NCBI GenBank assembly: GCA_037176905.1
Contig: JBBBWG010008002.1
Location: 1 to 54,602 of the forward strand
Direction: 5' to 3'
Origin: Azolla pinnata
Lineage: Eukaryota > Streptophyta > Polypodiopsida > Salviniales > Salviniaceae
Length of the DNA stretch: 54,602 nucleotides
Made by a program: the position numbers and the translations under genes. Each line of letters opens with the position of its first letter. The stretch's first letter is position 1. Shown in pieces: positions 43,820 through 54,602 of this stretch. A model generated the notes under the pieces. It made no database searches. It was not told the DNA's origin and was given only the letters and a program-made list of their open reading frames with translations.

Positions 43820-44596
43820 TGTACACCGTGCTGTCTAACCAGAATTACAAAACGCGTGAGGATGAAAATACTGAGGCGATAGTAAAGCATAAACGGTAAT
43901 GCATATAAGACCTGATCGGGAGAGTCGAGACCTTGCCTTCTTCTTCAGCATAGCTAAGCCCTGCATAATCTACACAGTGGAGCGAAACGGGAAGCAACTT
44001 GACTGTAACCACTGCAAGGAGAAGAGAAAGAAGGTCATGATCAAGCAAAACGTCTAGAAGGCGTGGTGCTAAATGCACCGTGCTGTCTGACGAGAATTAC
44101 AAAACGAGTGAGGATGAAAATACTGAGGCGACAGTGGAACATAAACGACACAATATACGTATAATACCTGCTCAGGAGACCTTGCCATCTTCAGCTCGTG
44201 CATAACCTACACAATGGACCGAGAGGGGAAGCAACTTGACTGCAACCACTGCAAGGAGAAGAGAAAAAGAAGGTCACGATCTCATGTAATGAAGCAAAAC
44301 GTCTGGAAGACGCGGTACTAAATACAGAGAGCTGTCTGAAGAGAATTACAAAACGAGTGAGGATGGAAATACTGAGGCGATGGTGGGACATAAACGATAT
44401 AATATGCATATAATACCACCTGCTCAGGAGACCTTAGCCATCTTCTTCACCATACTAGCCAAGCTCGTGCATAACCTACATAAACGGAGCGAGAGGGGAA
44501 GCAACTTGACTGTAACCACTGCAAGGAGAAGAGAAAAAGAAGGTCACGATCTCATGTAATGAAGCAAAACGTCTGGAAGGCGTGGTACTAAATACA
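43820..44596 (-). repeat. 250-bp tandem repeat, three copies, in the kinase upstream region
   Basis: Anchors CTGTCT(A/G)A at 43831, 44083 and 44332 give periods of 252 and 249 bp. Each unit contains AGAATTACAAAACG, ATACTGAGGCGA, GGGAAGCAACTTGACTG, CCACTGCAAGGAGAAGAG and AAGCAAAACGTCT. The first unit starts about 80 bp before the kinase ATG, so the array covers the leader or promoter. Confidence 0.9.
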
Positions 44597-45294
44597 AGGG
44601 CCATGTCCTTGTGCTTGACATGTAGAAAGTTCGGATGAACAGTTGCAGTGGAGGTAAAAAAAGAAGAAGAGGAGAGAAACTTGACGAAAGGCGAAGCAAG
44701 ACATGAGCAAACGCTATCATGCGGATTATCATTGTGAGCCCGTGAGAAGGTCTCGCGATCGCCATAGCCGCGGGGCCCCTTCCCTGTCTGTCTTGATCAA
44801 CAGCGACCGAAGGTGTGTGTAGTATATGCACACGTACATAGGAAAAAGAGAAAGAACAAAGACACGGAAAAGATTTAACGAGCCTGTCATTGTCTGCGCC
44901 TTTTCTCCATAGCACGTCCTCGCCTGCGAGGGAAGGAAGAGAGAGAGAGAGAGAGGGGGGGAGTACGGGAGGCGGAAGGCGAGCGGCGGAGGGCGGGGAG
45001 GTAAAGGCGAAGAAGATCTCTCGTATTGAAGGCGCCATAGCTACTGCTGCAGGCAGAATTTCGCGTTGCAGGTCCGCGGAAGACGAAGAAGACGAAGAAG
45101 ACGATGAAGATGAAGATGAAGAAGATGAAGAAGACGAAGATGAAGAAGACGAAGACGAAGATGAAGATGAAGATGAAGAAGATGAAGATTAAGAAGATGA
45201 AGAAGATTAAGAAGATTAAGAAGATGAAGAGACATAATAAATCTCGTAATTATGAAAATGTTCACGATTAGTGGAGAAAAACCGCCTAATAAAA
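44597..45294. other. Spacer with acidic-triplet microsatellite
   Basis: A GA run lies at about 44938-44955, and a GAA/GAC/GAT triplet array at 45079-45235. The frame from 44890 runs into the triplet array and has no motif. For the minus-strand kinase the array reads CTT/GTC/ATC on the sense strand, 1.3 kb upstream of its ATG. Confidence 0.5.
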
Positions 45295-45700
45295 CTATAA
45301 ATGACAATTTTAACGCCTGCTCAGATCAGAAATTAACGCCTAATCTTTTTCTCCCACTAAACAATTAACGCCCATTGGTAGTCATTTGTTCATCATCGCT
45401 TCTCACTAATCGATCCTAATCCCCTTGCTATATTCGATAAGCAAAAGGTAGTAATATTTTAGAATTTAATCAGTCGATTGAAGCGTTGATTCGGTGCTAA
45501 TCGAGTATTTGAGCGTCGATCAACTGATTAAATTCTAAACTTACTACCTTTCGCTAATCGAATGTAGCAAGGGGATTAGAATCGATTAGTGAGAAGCGAT
45601 TAGGAATAAATGAATACTGACGGCTGTTAATTTTTAGCGGAAGAAAAAGATTAGGCGTTAATTTCTGATTTGAGCTAGGCGTTAAATTGTCATTTGTAGT
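45295..45700. mobile_element. Foldback/MITE-like element with about 183-bp inverted arms
   Basis: The left arm (45295-45478) and right arm (about 45519-45700) are inverted copies around a 40-bp spacer. The ends are ACTATAAATGACAATTTTAA on the left and, read in reverse complement, ACTACAAATGACAATTTAA on the right. Internal blocks such as CCTAATCCCCTTGCTA and CAAAAGGTAGTAA recur inverted. There is no coding capacity. A diverged direct copy of part of an arm follows at about 45701-45800. No clear target-site duplication is seen. This fits a non-autonomous inverted-repeat transposon; the RNA would fold into a long hairpin. Confidence 0.85.
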
Positions 45701-47156
45701 ATATTCGATTAGCAAAAGGTAGTAATTTTGGAAATGAATCAATGGATTAACGCGTTAATTTGGTGATAATCAAGTATTTGAGCGTTGATCAAGTCGTTAA
45801 TTTGGTGTTGATTGAAATCACGATTAATGGGTTTGGTGTTAAATCAAAATAACTGTGTGCTAATTTTCAACGCTTAGGCGTTTAATTTGTAATCTTTAGT
45901 TTTGGTTGGCATTTTAAATGTAATTTATAATTTTGGTTAAGCGTTTTTTTTTAATTTCCTTTATTATTATTTGAATTTGTTATTATTATCTTGGGACACG
46001 TGTCGGTTCCTGAGTGACGCGGCATGTTCTCGCTTTTCGGTCCACTGAAGGGACGCCACGTGGCCGTACGCGGACATTTCTAGAAGGCCAAAAAACCAGG
46101 AAAACGGTTTTACTCGTTAATAAATAAGTAAATAAATAAATTATGGTTATTCTATGCACGTATATATATACGGAAACGTATACGTCGTATGTACCACTCT
46201 TTTACGCGCTATGCATGTACGCATGTGTATCTCTATTTGAGACACTCTTTATACGTTTCCTTTTATACGGTTTTTACAGGATCCATGCAGCGCTCCATCG
46301 CGTTCGACGCGTGTTCTCAGCGGAGACAGATCAATCGGCAACGAGTCGACGAGTCAATCAATCGGATGATGAACCGATTGTCCGAAACCATAACCGGTTT
46401 GTCGATGATCGATTGCCGCGATCGATCGATTTTCCTGTCAAACCAGGAGCCACGGAAGGGCAAGGTCTCGTGGATCATCGCTATACGTATTCATGAACGC
46501 CTGTGCATGTAGGAGGTGTATATGCATGCCAGAGTACGTTCGCGTGCACATCATCCATGAGGGAGAAGGGTATTTAGTAAGTAAGCCTAGCAGATCCTAG
46601 GTATGTAAAAGATTGGATGGCATTCACCACAATGGTAACAAATCCAAAGTTCGAAGGATCCGATGAGGAATTCGCGAATGAGCGGCCAGAGCATCGATTA
46701 CGAGCACCTCGACTGGAGAATAAATAATCTCGGCATACACTATATACATGCATACATATCGACACATACATGTAACATGGAGAGCACAGTTGCGGCCGAT
46801 CCGCGCCTTGGCAAATAAAAACGCTCACGTGATCTATGTGTACGTCTGAGTGAGCGGATGGGACGTACGAAGCCTCGTGGCCCAACATTGAATGATCGAT
46901 CTCCTTCGAGAACGACCATGGCCCCGGTGCATCAGCCCAAGGCTTTCGTAACCGAAAGAATCGTGCTTCAAGCGCGGATCTAGACTTTCCTCCAAGGCCT
47001 CTCCGAAGGGCTTGTCTGCAAGTTAGAGATCTTTCTTCCCGTTCATTTTTCGGCACATGTTCGTGTCGAGCAACAACAGAACTGGCATGTATGAATGAAC
47101 ATCAGATGATTGTATTTGCAGTCGTACTCTCATAAATGAGTCGATATACCAATACG

Positions 47157-47216
47157 TTTTGTCTCGTGGGCCAATATTAGCCTAAGAAGATGTTAATATA
47201 TCTTTCTTTCTTCCTT
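47157..47216 (+). repeat. Dispersed repeat, copy 2
   Basis: This matches 2407-2465 over about 59 bp in the same orientation, with a TACTCTCATAAAT unit upstream as in the 2.6-kb tandem repeat. Confidence 0.6.
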
Positions 47217-47719
47217 CGGTCCTTAATTCAGAGGTTACGACGGAACAGAGCTGTAGTCTGGCTTCGACCTCGAATCGTTTGACCGATGGGCAAAACACTG
47301 GGCGACGAGGTCACGGTGGTGGAGCTCGATTGCCTCTGATATCATGCTTACCGATCGATCTTCGCTCGACACATATTATCGCTCCGTCCTTCCGCTAGGC
47401 GTATACATATATAGGTGTGTACACGCACTGAATTCGAGTGTACGAGTTGATGTTGCAGGTTCCATAGATCTTTGTCTGCCTAGACCCTCGCCCCCGACCT
47501 GTAGGCATAAAGCCCGACATCGGCTGATTCCCGAGCCCCCGATCCGATCGTCTGTATCGGGAACCCGGCTCAAGCTTCGCTACACTACATCAAACCAAGA
47601 AGAACAAGAACAAGAACTTGACATCGGTGTACAGTGTCTGGAATGTATGTACGTGTTCCTAATGTCGACGAGAGACCCAGATCGATCCGATGATGGGCAC
47701 GTTTCCGAGAGCATCCGGA

Positions 47720-47760
47720 ACCCTAAACCGCAAACCCTAAATCCCAAACTCTAAACCCTG
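47720..47760 (+). repeat. Short telomere-like CCCTAAA tract
   Basis: Five CCCTAAA or near variants occur in about 40 bp, interrupted by CGCAAA and CTCTAAA. Confidence 0.6.
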
Positions 47761-48274
47761 GTGGGATAGACGGATGTCGATCATCGACAAGAATCGTCAG
47801 CCCTACGATCCGATGCTACTGCTACTACAGGATTCTCTAGCTCGGACCCGGATTCTTGGGCTCGAATGCAATGATCATCGAGCTAGGGTGTAGTACTGCG
47901 GAGATCATTAAAGCTAAGATCGACGCAAAATCCGGCGACGGTAAATGCCGTCGTGTCCGCATAATCTACCCATATCCACGTCCTCCGTACTCGAGAATCT
48001 TTTCGAGATCGATCCCGCTTCCTTCCGTGGCCTTGCTGAATTCGATTCAACGGATGAGCCTCTGAGAGTCGAGTCGACACTGCCTGCAGAGTTTTGCTTC
48101 CTCGATCGCCCCGAGTTCGATTCCAGCTATGTCCCTCCCAGCTCTGACAAAGGCGTAGTAGCTACATCGCTAGGCTTACTGGGGTCGACACGATAGGCAA
48201 GAATAGTCCTTCGTTCTTTGACTTGCTTGCATAATCAAACAATCTACAGTACCCCATCAATTTGTGGCGAATGT

Positions 48275-48730
48275 CGCGCGATTAAACACTCAGAAGATTT
48301 CGAACGTGGTCTAACCCGCGCTAACCGACTACAACAGTCTATGATGCAGCTTCTCGTGATTAGAAACGACGATTTGCTCGTGAAAATTTGTGGTCTAGTG
48401 CCGGTACCATCCGTGTAGAGGATGTTTAATACTTGTGTGATTAAACACTCTGAAGAATTCCAACGTGGTCTAACCCGCGCTAACTGACTACAACAGTCTA
48501 TGATGCAGCTTCTCGTGATCAGCCACGATGATTTGCTCATGACAACTGTGATCTAGAGCTGGTACCATCCCTACAGAGGATAATTAACGTATGCGTGATC
48601 AAACGCTCGAATAATTCGAACGTGCTTTAACTCGCAGTAACCGACTCTATGATATAGCTTCTCGTGATCAGCCACTTGTGACAATCGGGGATCTAGTGTT
48701 GGCACCATCCCTGCCGAGGATAACTAATGT
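48275..48730 (+). repeat. 158-bp tandem repeat, three diverged copies
   Basis: Units begin near 48275, 48434 and 48593 with G(C/T)GTGAT(T/C)AAAC.CTC and share TCTAAC(C)CGCGCTAAC, TATGAT(G/A)(C/T)AGCTTCTCGTGAT and GGTACCATCC blocks. Divergence rises toward the third copy. Confidence 0.85.
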
Positions 48731-49154
48731 ACACAGGTTCTGTTATGCACCTTACTTCTCGAGAAGTATTGTTTCAAGAGCGCTCCTCAAAAATACGTGA
48801 CAGGCATTGATTTATCACACGATGCTCCCTCTGAGATGCCGTCCTTGGTATTCGGTACGAGATTTGGCTGCTGCTCGCTTAAGTTTATTCTTTCAAACTC
48901 TCGATCGATGATGTATGGGCTGGAATGACGCATCGGACAATCAGCCTGAATACAGAAGCCTACCAGATGTGCTCGGTTTTGAGCCGACATAGAAACTCGG
49001 GCTTCCTCGTCTGGCCAGCCTCAATCAATCGCTCCGCGGAAATCGCCAGCGTTCTATTCTTCCGAAACAGACAGAGTCCGGAATTCATAAAGCACAAAGA
49101 CAATCGTTGTCCATGATCTGCACATAATTCAGAAGAGAAATTCCGAAAGAGATT

Positions 49155-49270
49155 GCAGTTGTTTTAACTCAGAAGGTCTGCAATTATTTTAACTCAGAAG
49201 ATCTGTAGTTATTTTAACTCAGAAGGTCTGCAGTTATTTTAACTCAGAAGATCTGCAGTTATTTTAAGCC
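49155..49270 (+). repeat. 25-bp tandem repeat, about 4.6 copies
   Basis: The unit GCAGTTATTTTAACTCAGAA plus G(G/A)TCT is repeated from 49155, ending in a partial copy. It lies about 230 bp before the chosen start of the bromodomain gene, so it is probably promoter or leader. Confidence 0.95.
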
Positions 49271-49501
49271 TGATTTACAATGTAAAAAAGATTGAAGGAA
49301 GAAACAATTTCAGTTCTCGTTTGTTAATTATTGAATGAAAAGAAAAACAGTTCATTGGAATACAAAAGGAATTTCAAATACATGTCGCTGAGGATGACAA
49401 GAACGAGCGGAAAGAACGAACGCCAAACAGACGAGATCGGACGAGAACAGACGAGGATCGGACGAGAGCAGACGGCGCTGAGCCTGCGCAGAGGGAAAGG
49501 G

Positions 49502-52500
49502 ATGACGCGAGTCAAGGTCACGGTCCCTCCCCTCCTGCATCGTCCATGCAGCGCTCCAGGAGAGGGCATGGGAGAAGGAGAAGATGGAGGAGAGGTGGTC
49601 AATCGCAAGAAGAGACGTCGGGGATTCAATACGGCTGCATCCAAAGCCGCGCGTTTTGGGGCTGATTGTGACAGCGATTCTGCGCAGGCAACTTCCTCCA
49701 GCGAAGAAGAAGAAGGAGAAGGAGGAGGAGGAGGAGGAGGAGGTGGAGGAGGAGGAAGACGGGGAGAAGGGCCGGAGAGAAGACACGTAAGGTGTCCTTC
49801 GGCATCAGTTGCAAACAAAGATGTAGGTTACGATGAATGGGGTGAGATTACCGGGGTTCCTTTTCATCGGAGAAATGGTATAAGGCTAAAAGTGACGCCT
49901 CGCAAAGACAACAATGACGATGACTGTGGTGGTGCCGGTGGTGATGATGATCATGATTGCGATGATACCATCGTTTGCCGATCAAGAAATGAAGATCTTT
50001 TAGGAGGTACAAGTCGTTATAAGAAGAAGAATAGTGTCGAAAGCTCTCGTTCTTATGATGCAAGACCAAAGGACCGGACTTTTGACCCACATGAGCAATG
50101 TAAAGTTAACTTGGAGGAGCTGAGAACCGCTCTCACGGTAAGAAGGGAAAGGATACTTGAATCTGTTGGACTAGTCACCATTTGGACTTTCCACGTAAGA
50201 GAAGCATATATAATTGTTTGAAAGGCAAAGACCTTCTGAATGCCGTTCTGTTTCTCATGTGGATTAGTCTGCTGCGAAAGAAGCTTGTAGCATATGCCAA
50301 TGTAGGGATGTTGAAGACCATTCTGAAATAATAATTTGCTTCGTGGATACAGGTTGTCTCAAAAATTATGAGAATGGAAGCAGCAGAGCCTTTCAATCTC
50401 CCAGTGGATCCAATAGCCCTTGGAATCCCGGTATGGGAGTGATTCGATAACCTCGATGCATGGATGAAGCATGTTAGTATCAAAAAGTCTCAAGCATGTG
50501 AATGATTGAAGAGAAAGTTATATTTTGAGTTTGATCAGTGGAATGTTCTGTCACAAGAAATGTAGGTGAATTCTGATTACATTAACTGAGAGCTTCCAGT
50601 ATGAGAAAACCTCATGCTGATGATAGGAATGAATTTAGCTTAAAAAATTTTATCAATGTGAAAAACAATGCTGGACGACGTTTACCTCACTCTGATACAA
50701 ATGCGCCCACATTTATTCCAAGAAACTCCGAAGTTTAAAGAAATCTCAATGATTTGAGATTTGTGCCCAAGTTCGATAAACCTGATATGGGCTCCAAAAG
50801 TAACAGCGATGAATTTACAGGGACTTGATTGCATGAATCATATATAGATTCGTGTTCTCATGAACATTAGAGAATTGCCCATATGGAACTGTTTTGATGT
50901 CCAGTTGTATTAAACTTTTTGATCTTATATAATGCAAATAGTAGGATCAGTGAATGTCAAGGATGAACATAGAAATAACAGTCTTAGAGAGATGCACATT
51001 CATACTGATGAGTACGTGATATTTTCAGTTTAAGTTAGTTTTGCAGGCCTTGGATATAACTTCGTGAATATGATATTTTTTAGGATTACTTCCATGTCGT
51101 GAAGAAGCCCATGGATCTGGGTACCATATGTAAAAATCTGGAAAGAGGTGTCAAGTATCGGAACTCAGGAGATGTGTTTGAAGATGTTCAGCTTGTATGG
51201 GATAATTGTCGCAACTACAATCAGAAAGGAGATCCTATTCTGGACCTTTTAATTAGAGTGAAGAAGAATTTTATGAAGTATTGGACAGCTGCAGGCTTAT
51301 CCACTGAAAGGAATTCAGGTTTCACTCCTTTGTATGTTTTTTTCTTTGCAAAGCAAACAGTTGCATCAGTGTCACCATGAATGTGAATTTTTGAAAAGAG
51401 AGGGAGAGAGGATCACAAATTTGTGCAAAGGTGTTTCTTTGGTGTACCTTAGGCAATGATTTTGAAACAAAGATACGTTTCCAATGGTACGTGTTTTTTC
51501 TAAATAGTGATGGATGAAGATCATTCCCATGATAAATCCATTTGGATAGTCATATCACAACAGTGGATAACATTTACTTGGAGGGTTTCGTCACCTATTC
51601 ACTGTGTTTTCATTGAGGATGTTAGAGCTTTACCCATCCCATCGTATAAGGTTATGTTTGACTACCTTAGGTACTTGGATATGTGGTATAATTGGACCCT
51701 AATGAATCATTTTTATTTGGTGGACTTGCCAGAGTATTTCAACAGATATGTAAGATGAAAAGGAAGTTGATTTAGCGATTTTCACAACTATGTTGTACGG
51801 GCACTTTGTCCCTAGATGAGCTAGATTTGTATCATTTAGTCTTATCACAGCTTGGAAATTTACAAATCAATATGAGTTCATTGCATTAACACGTGTTACC
51901 CCGCTTCCCATTGGATTTTTCTTGAGTGTTAATTGCAACAACATTACTGTAATTGGTTAACATGCGGATCTTTTTGTGATCAAAAGCATATGCACTTCGA
52001 TTTAAATGCACTCTTAAGATGGATGCAGCTCTTTCAAGATGAGGAAGGAACTCATCCAAAGGCTCCTAACTGCCCTTTTGTGGAGGAAGTAGAGTTTGGG
52101 TAAAAAAATGTATGGATTTGTTTATGTACGAATAGTGAAAGATATGTGACATCTATAGGTTATGTAGACAGCTGACTAAGCTTGAGATATATGCAATGAG
52201 TTAAGATATGCATACCAGAACTTTATGAGATGCATTTGCAAGGTTTTCCATATGTGCATGTTTTTGGGTGAATTTCTCACTGCTGGCATTGTAGATATAG
52301 AGGGAAGGACTATTCTGCATATCCTAGATATTCTTTTAAGCTTCAGCTAGAAATGGTTGCACTTAATCACTTTATCCTAGGGTTATTTTATCTTTGATCG
52401 AACACATTACTATTATCACACAGGGCCCGATGAAGAAGAACAGTCAGAGTTGGACAGAGATTCGACAGCGAAACACACGAATAATAGCAAGTCTTTTATC

Positions 52501-53802
52501 AAGGAGAATGGTGCATCATCAACTCTTGCAAAGAATCGCCGGAACACAGGGTTAGTTAAGGAGCGAGTTTTGTCAAGTTCTCATAAATAGTGATATAAGT
52601 TGATAAGACAACCTAGTCAATGATCAAGCAATGAGTGGATAATTAACACAGCCGATTACATGTTGCAGGACAGGGCATCATAAAGTGGGCTGTGGTTGTG
52701 TTGTATGTGTGGGTGTTCGGAGAAAGCTTGCTCGAGAGATAAAACTTGGCAATCTTGGTGAAGCTGACTGTTACTCTCAAGAAAGACCAGTGAAATCAGA
52801 GGTGCATGAAGATTCAGTGTTCTTCAGGATGCGTTTTCTCTAATCTCCATTTTAGTTTTTTCCATGATCTAACTGGTGCTATCCCAACAGCCAAGCATGG
52901 ATGGACCAGTAACTACTGAAGACAGGAAACTTGAGAATGTTAGAGCCAAGATAGATGGAACACTTGAACAAGAGGTTCTGAGTGGTAGAGTCAAAGGAGA
53001 GGCATTGTCTGACCAGAACATAAGGAATGAACTTATGAAAAATTTCGACATGGGCTACACCCCGGATGAGGATATGGAAGATGTCAAGGATATCTGTGAA
53101 AATGGTCCAAACCTCACCAATGAGCAGCAATTTAAAGTAATAGAGTCATCAGAGGTACTGCTTGATCTATTTACTCGGATTTTTGCCTGCTTAACAGTTG
53201 TTGGTATAAAACCTTTACCCTAGATCAGTAAACCCTGAAGTGTTAATACAGAAAACGTATCAAAATCTTACTCTTGTGGAGTTTTGTGTCATCAGCACCC
53301 TAATCATATTCTATATTCTTAATTGTGTTTGTTTTTTGTCATGAACCCTGGAGACCTAAATTCCTGAGGGGTTTTTTAACCATATGGAAATTTTTTGTGC
53401 CATTACACCATTGACAAAGGCATGCTGCATTTGTCATGTCGGAAGCCCTAAGCCATATGAAAAAGGTTTCTGAAAATCTGTTAATCTCTTTGCCATAAAC
53501 CATTTACAAGTTTCTAGCATCTCAATATGCCACTGACAGATCACTTGGCAATGCTATTTTGCTTGATTTTAACTGTCGGTATTTTGGATCAGGAGGGTGT
53601 GAGATACTACCATTCGAGCTACGAGATGCCACTTCGCAGAGTCCATCCTTCGATCTTCCACCTGAGTCGAAGACTATTCGGAGCTGGTTCTGCACGAAGT
53701 ACAGGATACCGAATCAATGTGCGCACTTCAAAACGCGCTCCGGAGAGCCCTGTCCTGAAAACTGTTGCTGTTCTCTTGCGGACCAAGAGTGCTGGATGCT
53801 GA
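49502..53802 (+). CDS. Plant bromodomain protein with C-terminal Cys motif
   Basis: Exons 49502-50137, 50353-50430, 51084-51318, 52424-52550, 52669-52801, 52891-53154 and 53593-53802 join in frame (560 residues). The N-terminal 200 residues are basic and acidic low complexity, including Glu and Gly runs. The bromodomain (about 200-312) shows RTALTVVSKIMRM, the ZA loop NLPVDPIALGIPDYFHVV and KKPMDLGTI, then DVQLVWDNCRNYNQKGDPI with the acetyl-lysine-contact Asn in NYN, and FMKYWTAAGL. Exon 5 carries HHKVGCGCVVCVGVRRKL, matching the C-x-C-x2-C patch of this plant family. It should read acetylated histones in the nucleus. Start: the ATG at 49502 has a better context than the upstream 49382. The last exon is the weakest call. 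Confidence 0.85.
51622..51850 (+). repeat. Dispersed repeat, copy 2, inside intron 3 of the bromodomain gene
   Basis: It matches 36124-36345 in blocks (GAGCTTTACCCA(T/A)CCCAT, GTTTGA(C/T)TA, GATTTTCACA-like, GCACTTTGTCCC). Its location in the 1.1-kb third intron suggests an old insertion tolerated by the gene. Confidence 0.6.
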
Positions 53803-54089
53803 TCTGCCGATCGATTTCAGAATCGAGCGAAAGCGTAGATCATTCCTGGTCTTTTTCCTTTTTCTTCCCGAAAGCATGCGGATTTTGTGCATTATCGTTG
53901 AGGCAAAGATTTGTAACGAATACAGGGTACGAATGGATCGAGATGATGGGTTCCCACTCAATTGGATTCTACATATATACATGTAAGATTGCTCAGTCTC
54001 ATATTTGAAATGATGAAATGAGGATAAAAGTGTATAGAACTGGAGAGACTGTTCCATTGTTTTTCTAAGCTTGGGTTGATCACCCCTCC
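53803..54089 (+). other. Probable 3' region of the bromodomain gene
   Basis: An alternative frame from 53559 to 54008 stays open longer than the in-phase frame but needs a different upstream phase. No motif decides between them. Confidence 0.35.
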
Positions 54090-54602
54090 AGTTTGTCATT
54101 GTAAAAAGCCATGAACCTCAAGACCATCTTATTGAACAAGCCTTTAAACTTGTATCACTAACCTAAGCATCTTGGTAAACCATAAACCCTAAACCCTGAT
54201 TGTTGCATCAAGGAACAAGTCAAAAAAACCCTAAAGCCTAATCACCTCGACAAGCATCTCAGCAAAGCCTAAACCCTCCTTGAGTTTGTCTCTGTAAAAG
54301 TCCATGAACCCTAAGGCAAACCTTGAAACTTCTTTCACTCGCATAAGCATCTTGCTTGGTAAACCCTAAACCCTAATTGCTACGTTCAGGATCTTCAATA
54401 AAAAAAAGAAGCCCTAAACTCGATATGCATCTCAGTAAAGCGTCGAGTTTGTCTTTGTAAAAATCTAGGAACCCTAAGACCCTGTCACCCGGGCAAACCC
54501 TGAAACTTCTCTCACTCGCTTAAACAAACCCTAGACCCTAATTGCTGCACCAATGAGCTTCAGGTAGAAAACCCTAAACCCTAATCAGCTCGATAAGCGT
54601 CT
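54090..54602 (+). repeat. Tandem repeat with embedded CCCTAAA motifs, cut by the window end
   Basis: Units begin near 54091, 54284 and 54448 with GTTTGTC(A/T)(T/C)TGTAAAAA or close variants. Each contains ATGAACCCTAAG-like, TGAAACTTC-like, GTAAACCCTAAACCCTAATTG and CATCTCAG(T/C)AAAG blocks. The period is roughly 165-193 bp. Telomere-type AAACCCT words occur several times per unit, but long pure telomere runs are absent, so this is a satellite-like repeat rather than a chromosome end. Confidence 0.75.

Larger units (their letters stand above)
45701..49154. other. Repeat-rich intergenic region
   Basis: The stretch holds the tail of the foldback element family, AT-rich DNA, then more CG-rich sequence from about 46280. 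It also holds the second dispersed repeat copy (47157-47216), a possible retroelement primer site at about 47335-47346 on the minus strand (CATGATATCAGAGG), a short CCCTAAA tract (about 47720-47760) and a 158-bp tandem repeat. Open frames (for example 46143-46512 and 46574-47056) show no family motif. I infer decayed transposons. Confidence 0.5.

Noticed and set aside
44890..45192. Acidic 100-codon frame
   Set aside because: The tail is a GAA/GAC/GAT microsatellite and the head has no motif or conserved start context.
54180..54602. Chromosome end (telomere)
   Set aside because: CCCTAAA words are interrupted by unique sequence in a regular unit; a true telomere would be a pure array.

Overview
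The window is nuclear DNA from a land plant. The evidence is GT..AG introns with conserved phase, plant-only protein families (AGCVIII kinase, the MSRCFPYPPPGY protein, a serine-rich-like CAPTSHAGSF protein, a bromodomain protein with a Cys motif), AT-rich spacers, telomere-type CCCTAAA tracts and retroelement debris. A full-length WDR92/DNAAF10 gene, a factor tied to motile cilia, points to a lineage with swimming sperm (bryophyte, lycophyte, fern, cycad or Ginkgo) rather than a flowering plant. I cannot name the species. Two 100-N assembly gaps lie at 16136-16235 and 36522-36621.

Layout. 1-3.8 kb: CG-rich repeat relics, then an AT-rich leader with tandem repeats. 3.8-6.5 kb (+): three-exon conserved plant protein. 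7.2-7.8 kb (+): coding-like segments without a clean model. 8.2-9.2 kb: large ATGC-type repeat array ending at a LYR-motif gene (9.2-9.7 kb, +). 12.0-14.4 kb (-): papain-like cysteine peptidase in five exons. 15.7-16.8 kb: GATC-rich and 41-bp tandem arrays. 17.9-20.7 kb (-): fructosamine-3-kinase-type gene. 24.8-26.9 kb: telomere-like tract, 62-bp repeats, small serine-rich-like protein gene (+). 27.0-27.4 kb (-): candidate three-exon mini-gene. 27.7-34.1 kb (-): WDR92 in 16 exons. 37.0-38.4 kb (-): intronless TAF8. 41.4-43.7 kb (-): AGCVIII kinase with an apparent GC-AG intron. 43.8-49.3 kb: tandem repeats, a foldback element and diverged repeats. 49.5-53.8 kb (+): bromodomain gene. 54.1 kb to the end: repeats carrying CCCTAAA motifs.

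The genes form no operon or shared pathway: transcription (TAF8, bromodomain protein), signalling (AGC kinase), proteolysis, protein deglycation (FN3K), mitochondrial assembly (LYR protein) and axonemal dynein assembly (WDR92). The striking feature of the DNA is its many unrelated tandem arrays (25-250 bp units), several of them in gene leaders, and pyrimidine tracts on the sense strand just upstream of most minus-strand genes. Gene models were assembled by eye from splice signals, reading-frame phase and remembered family motifs; no database search was run.
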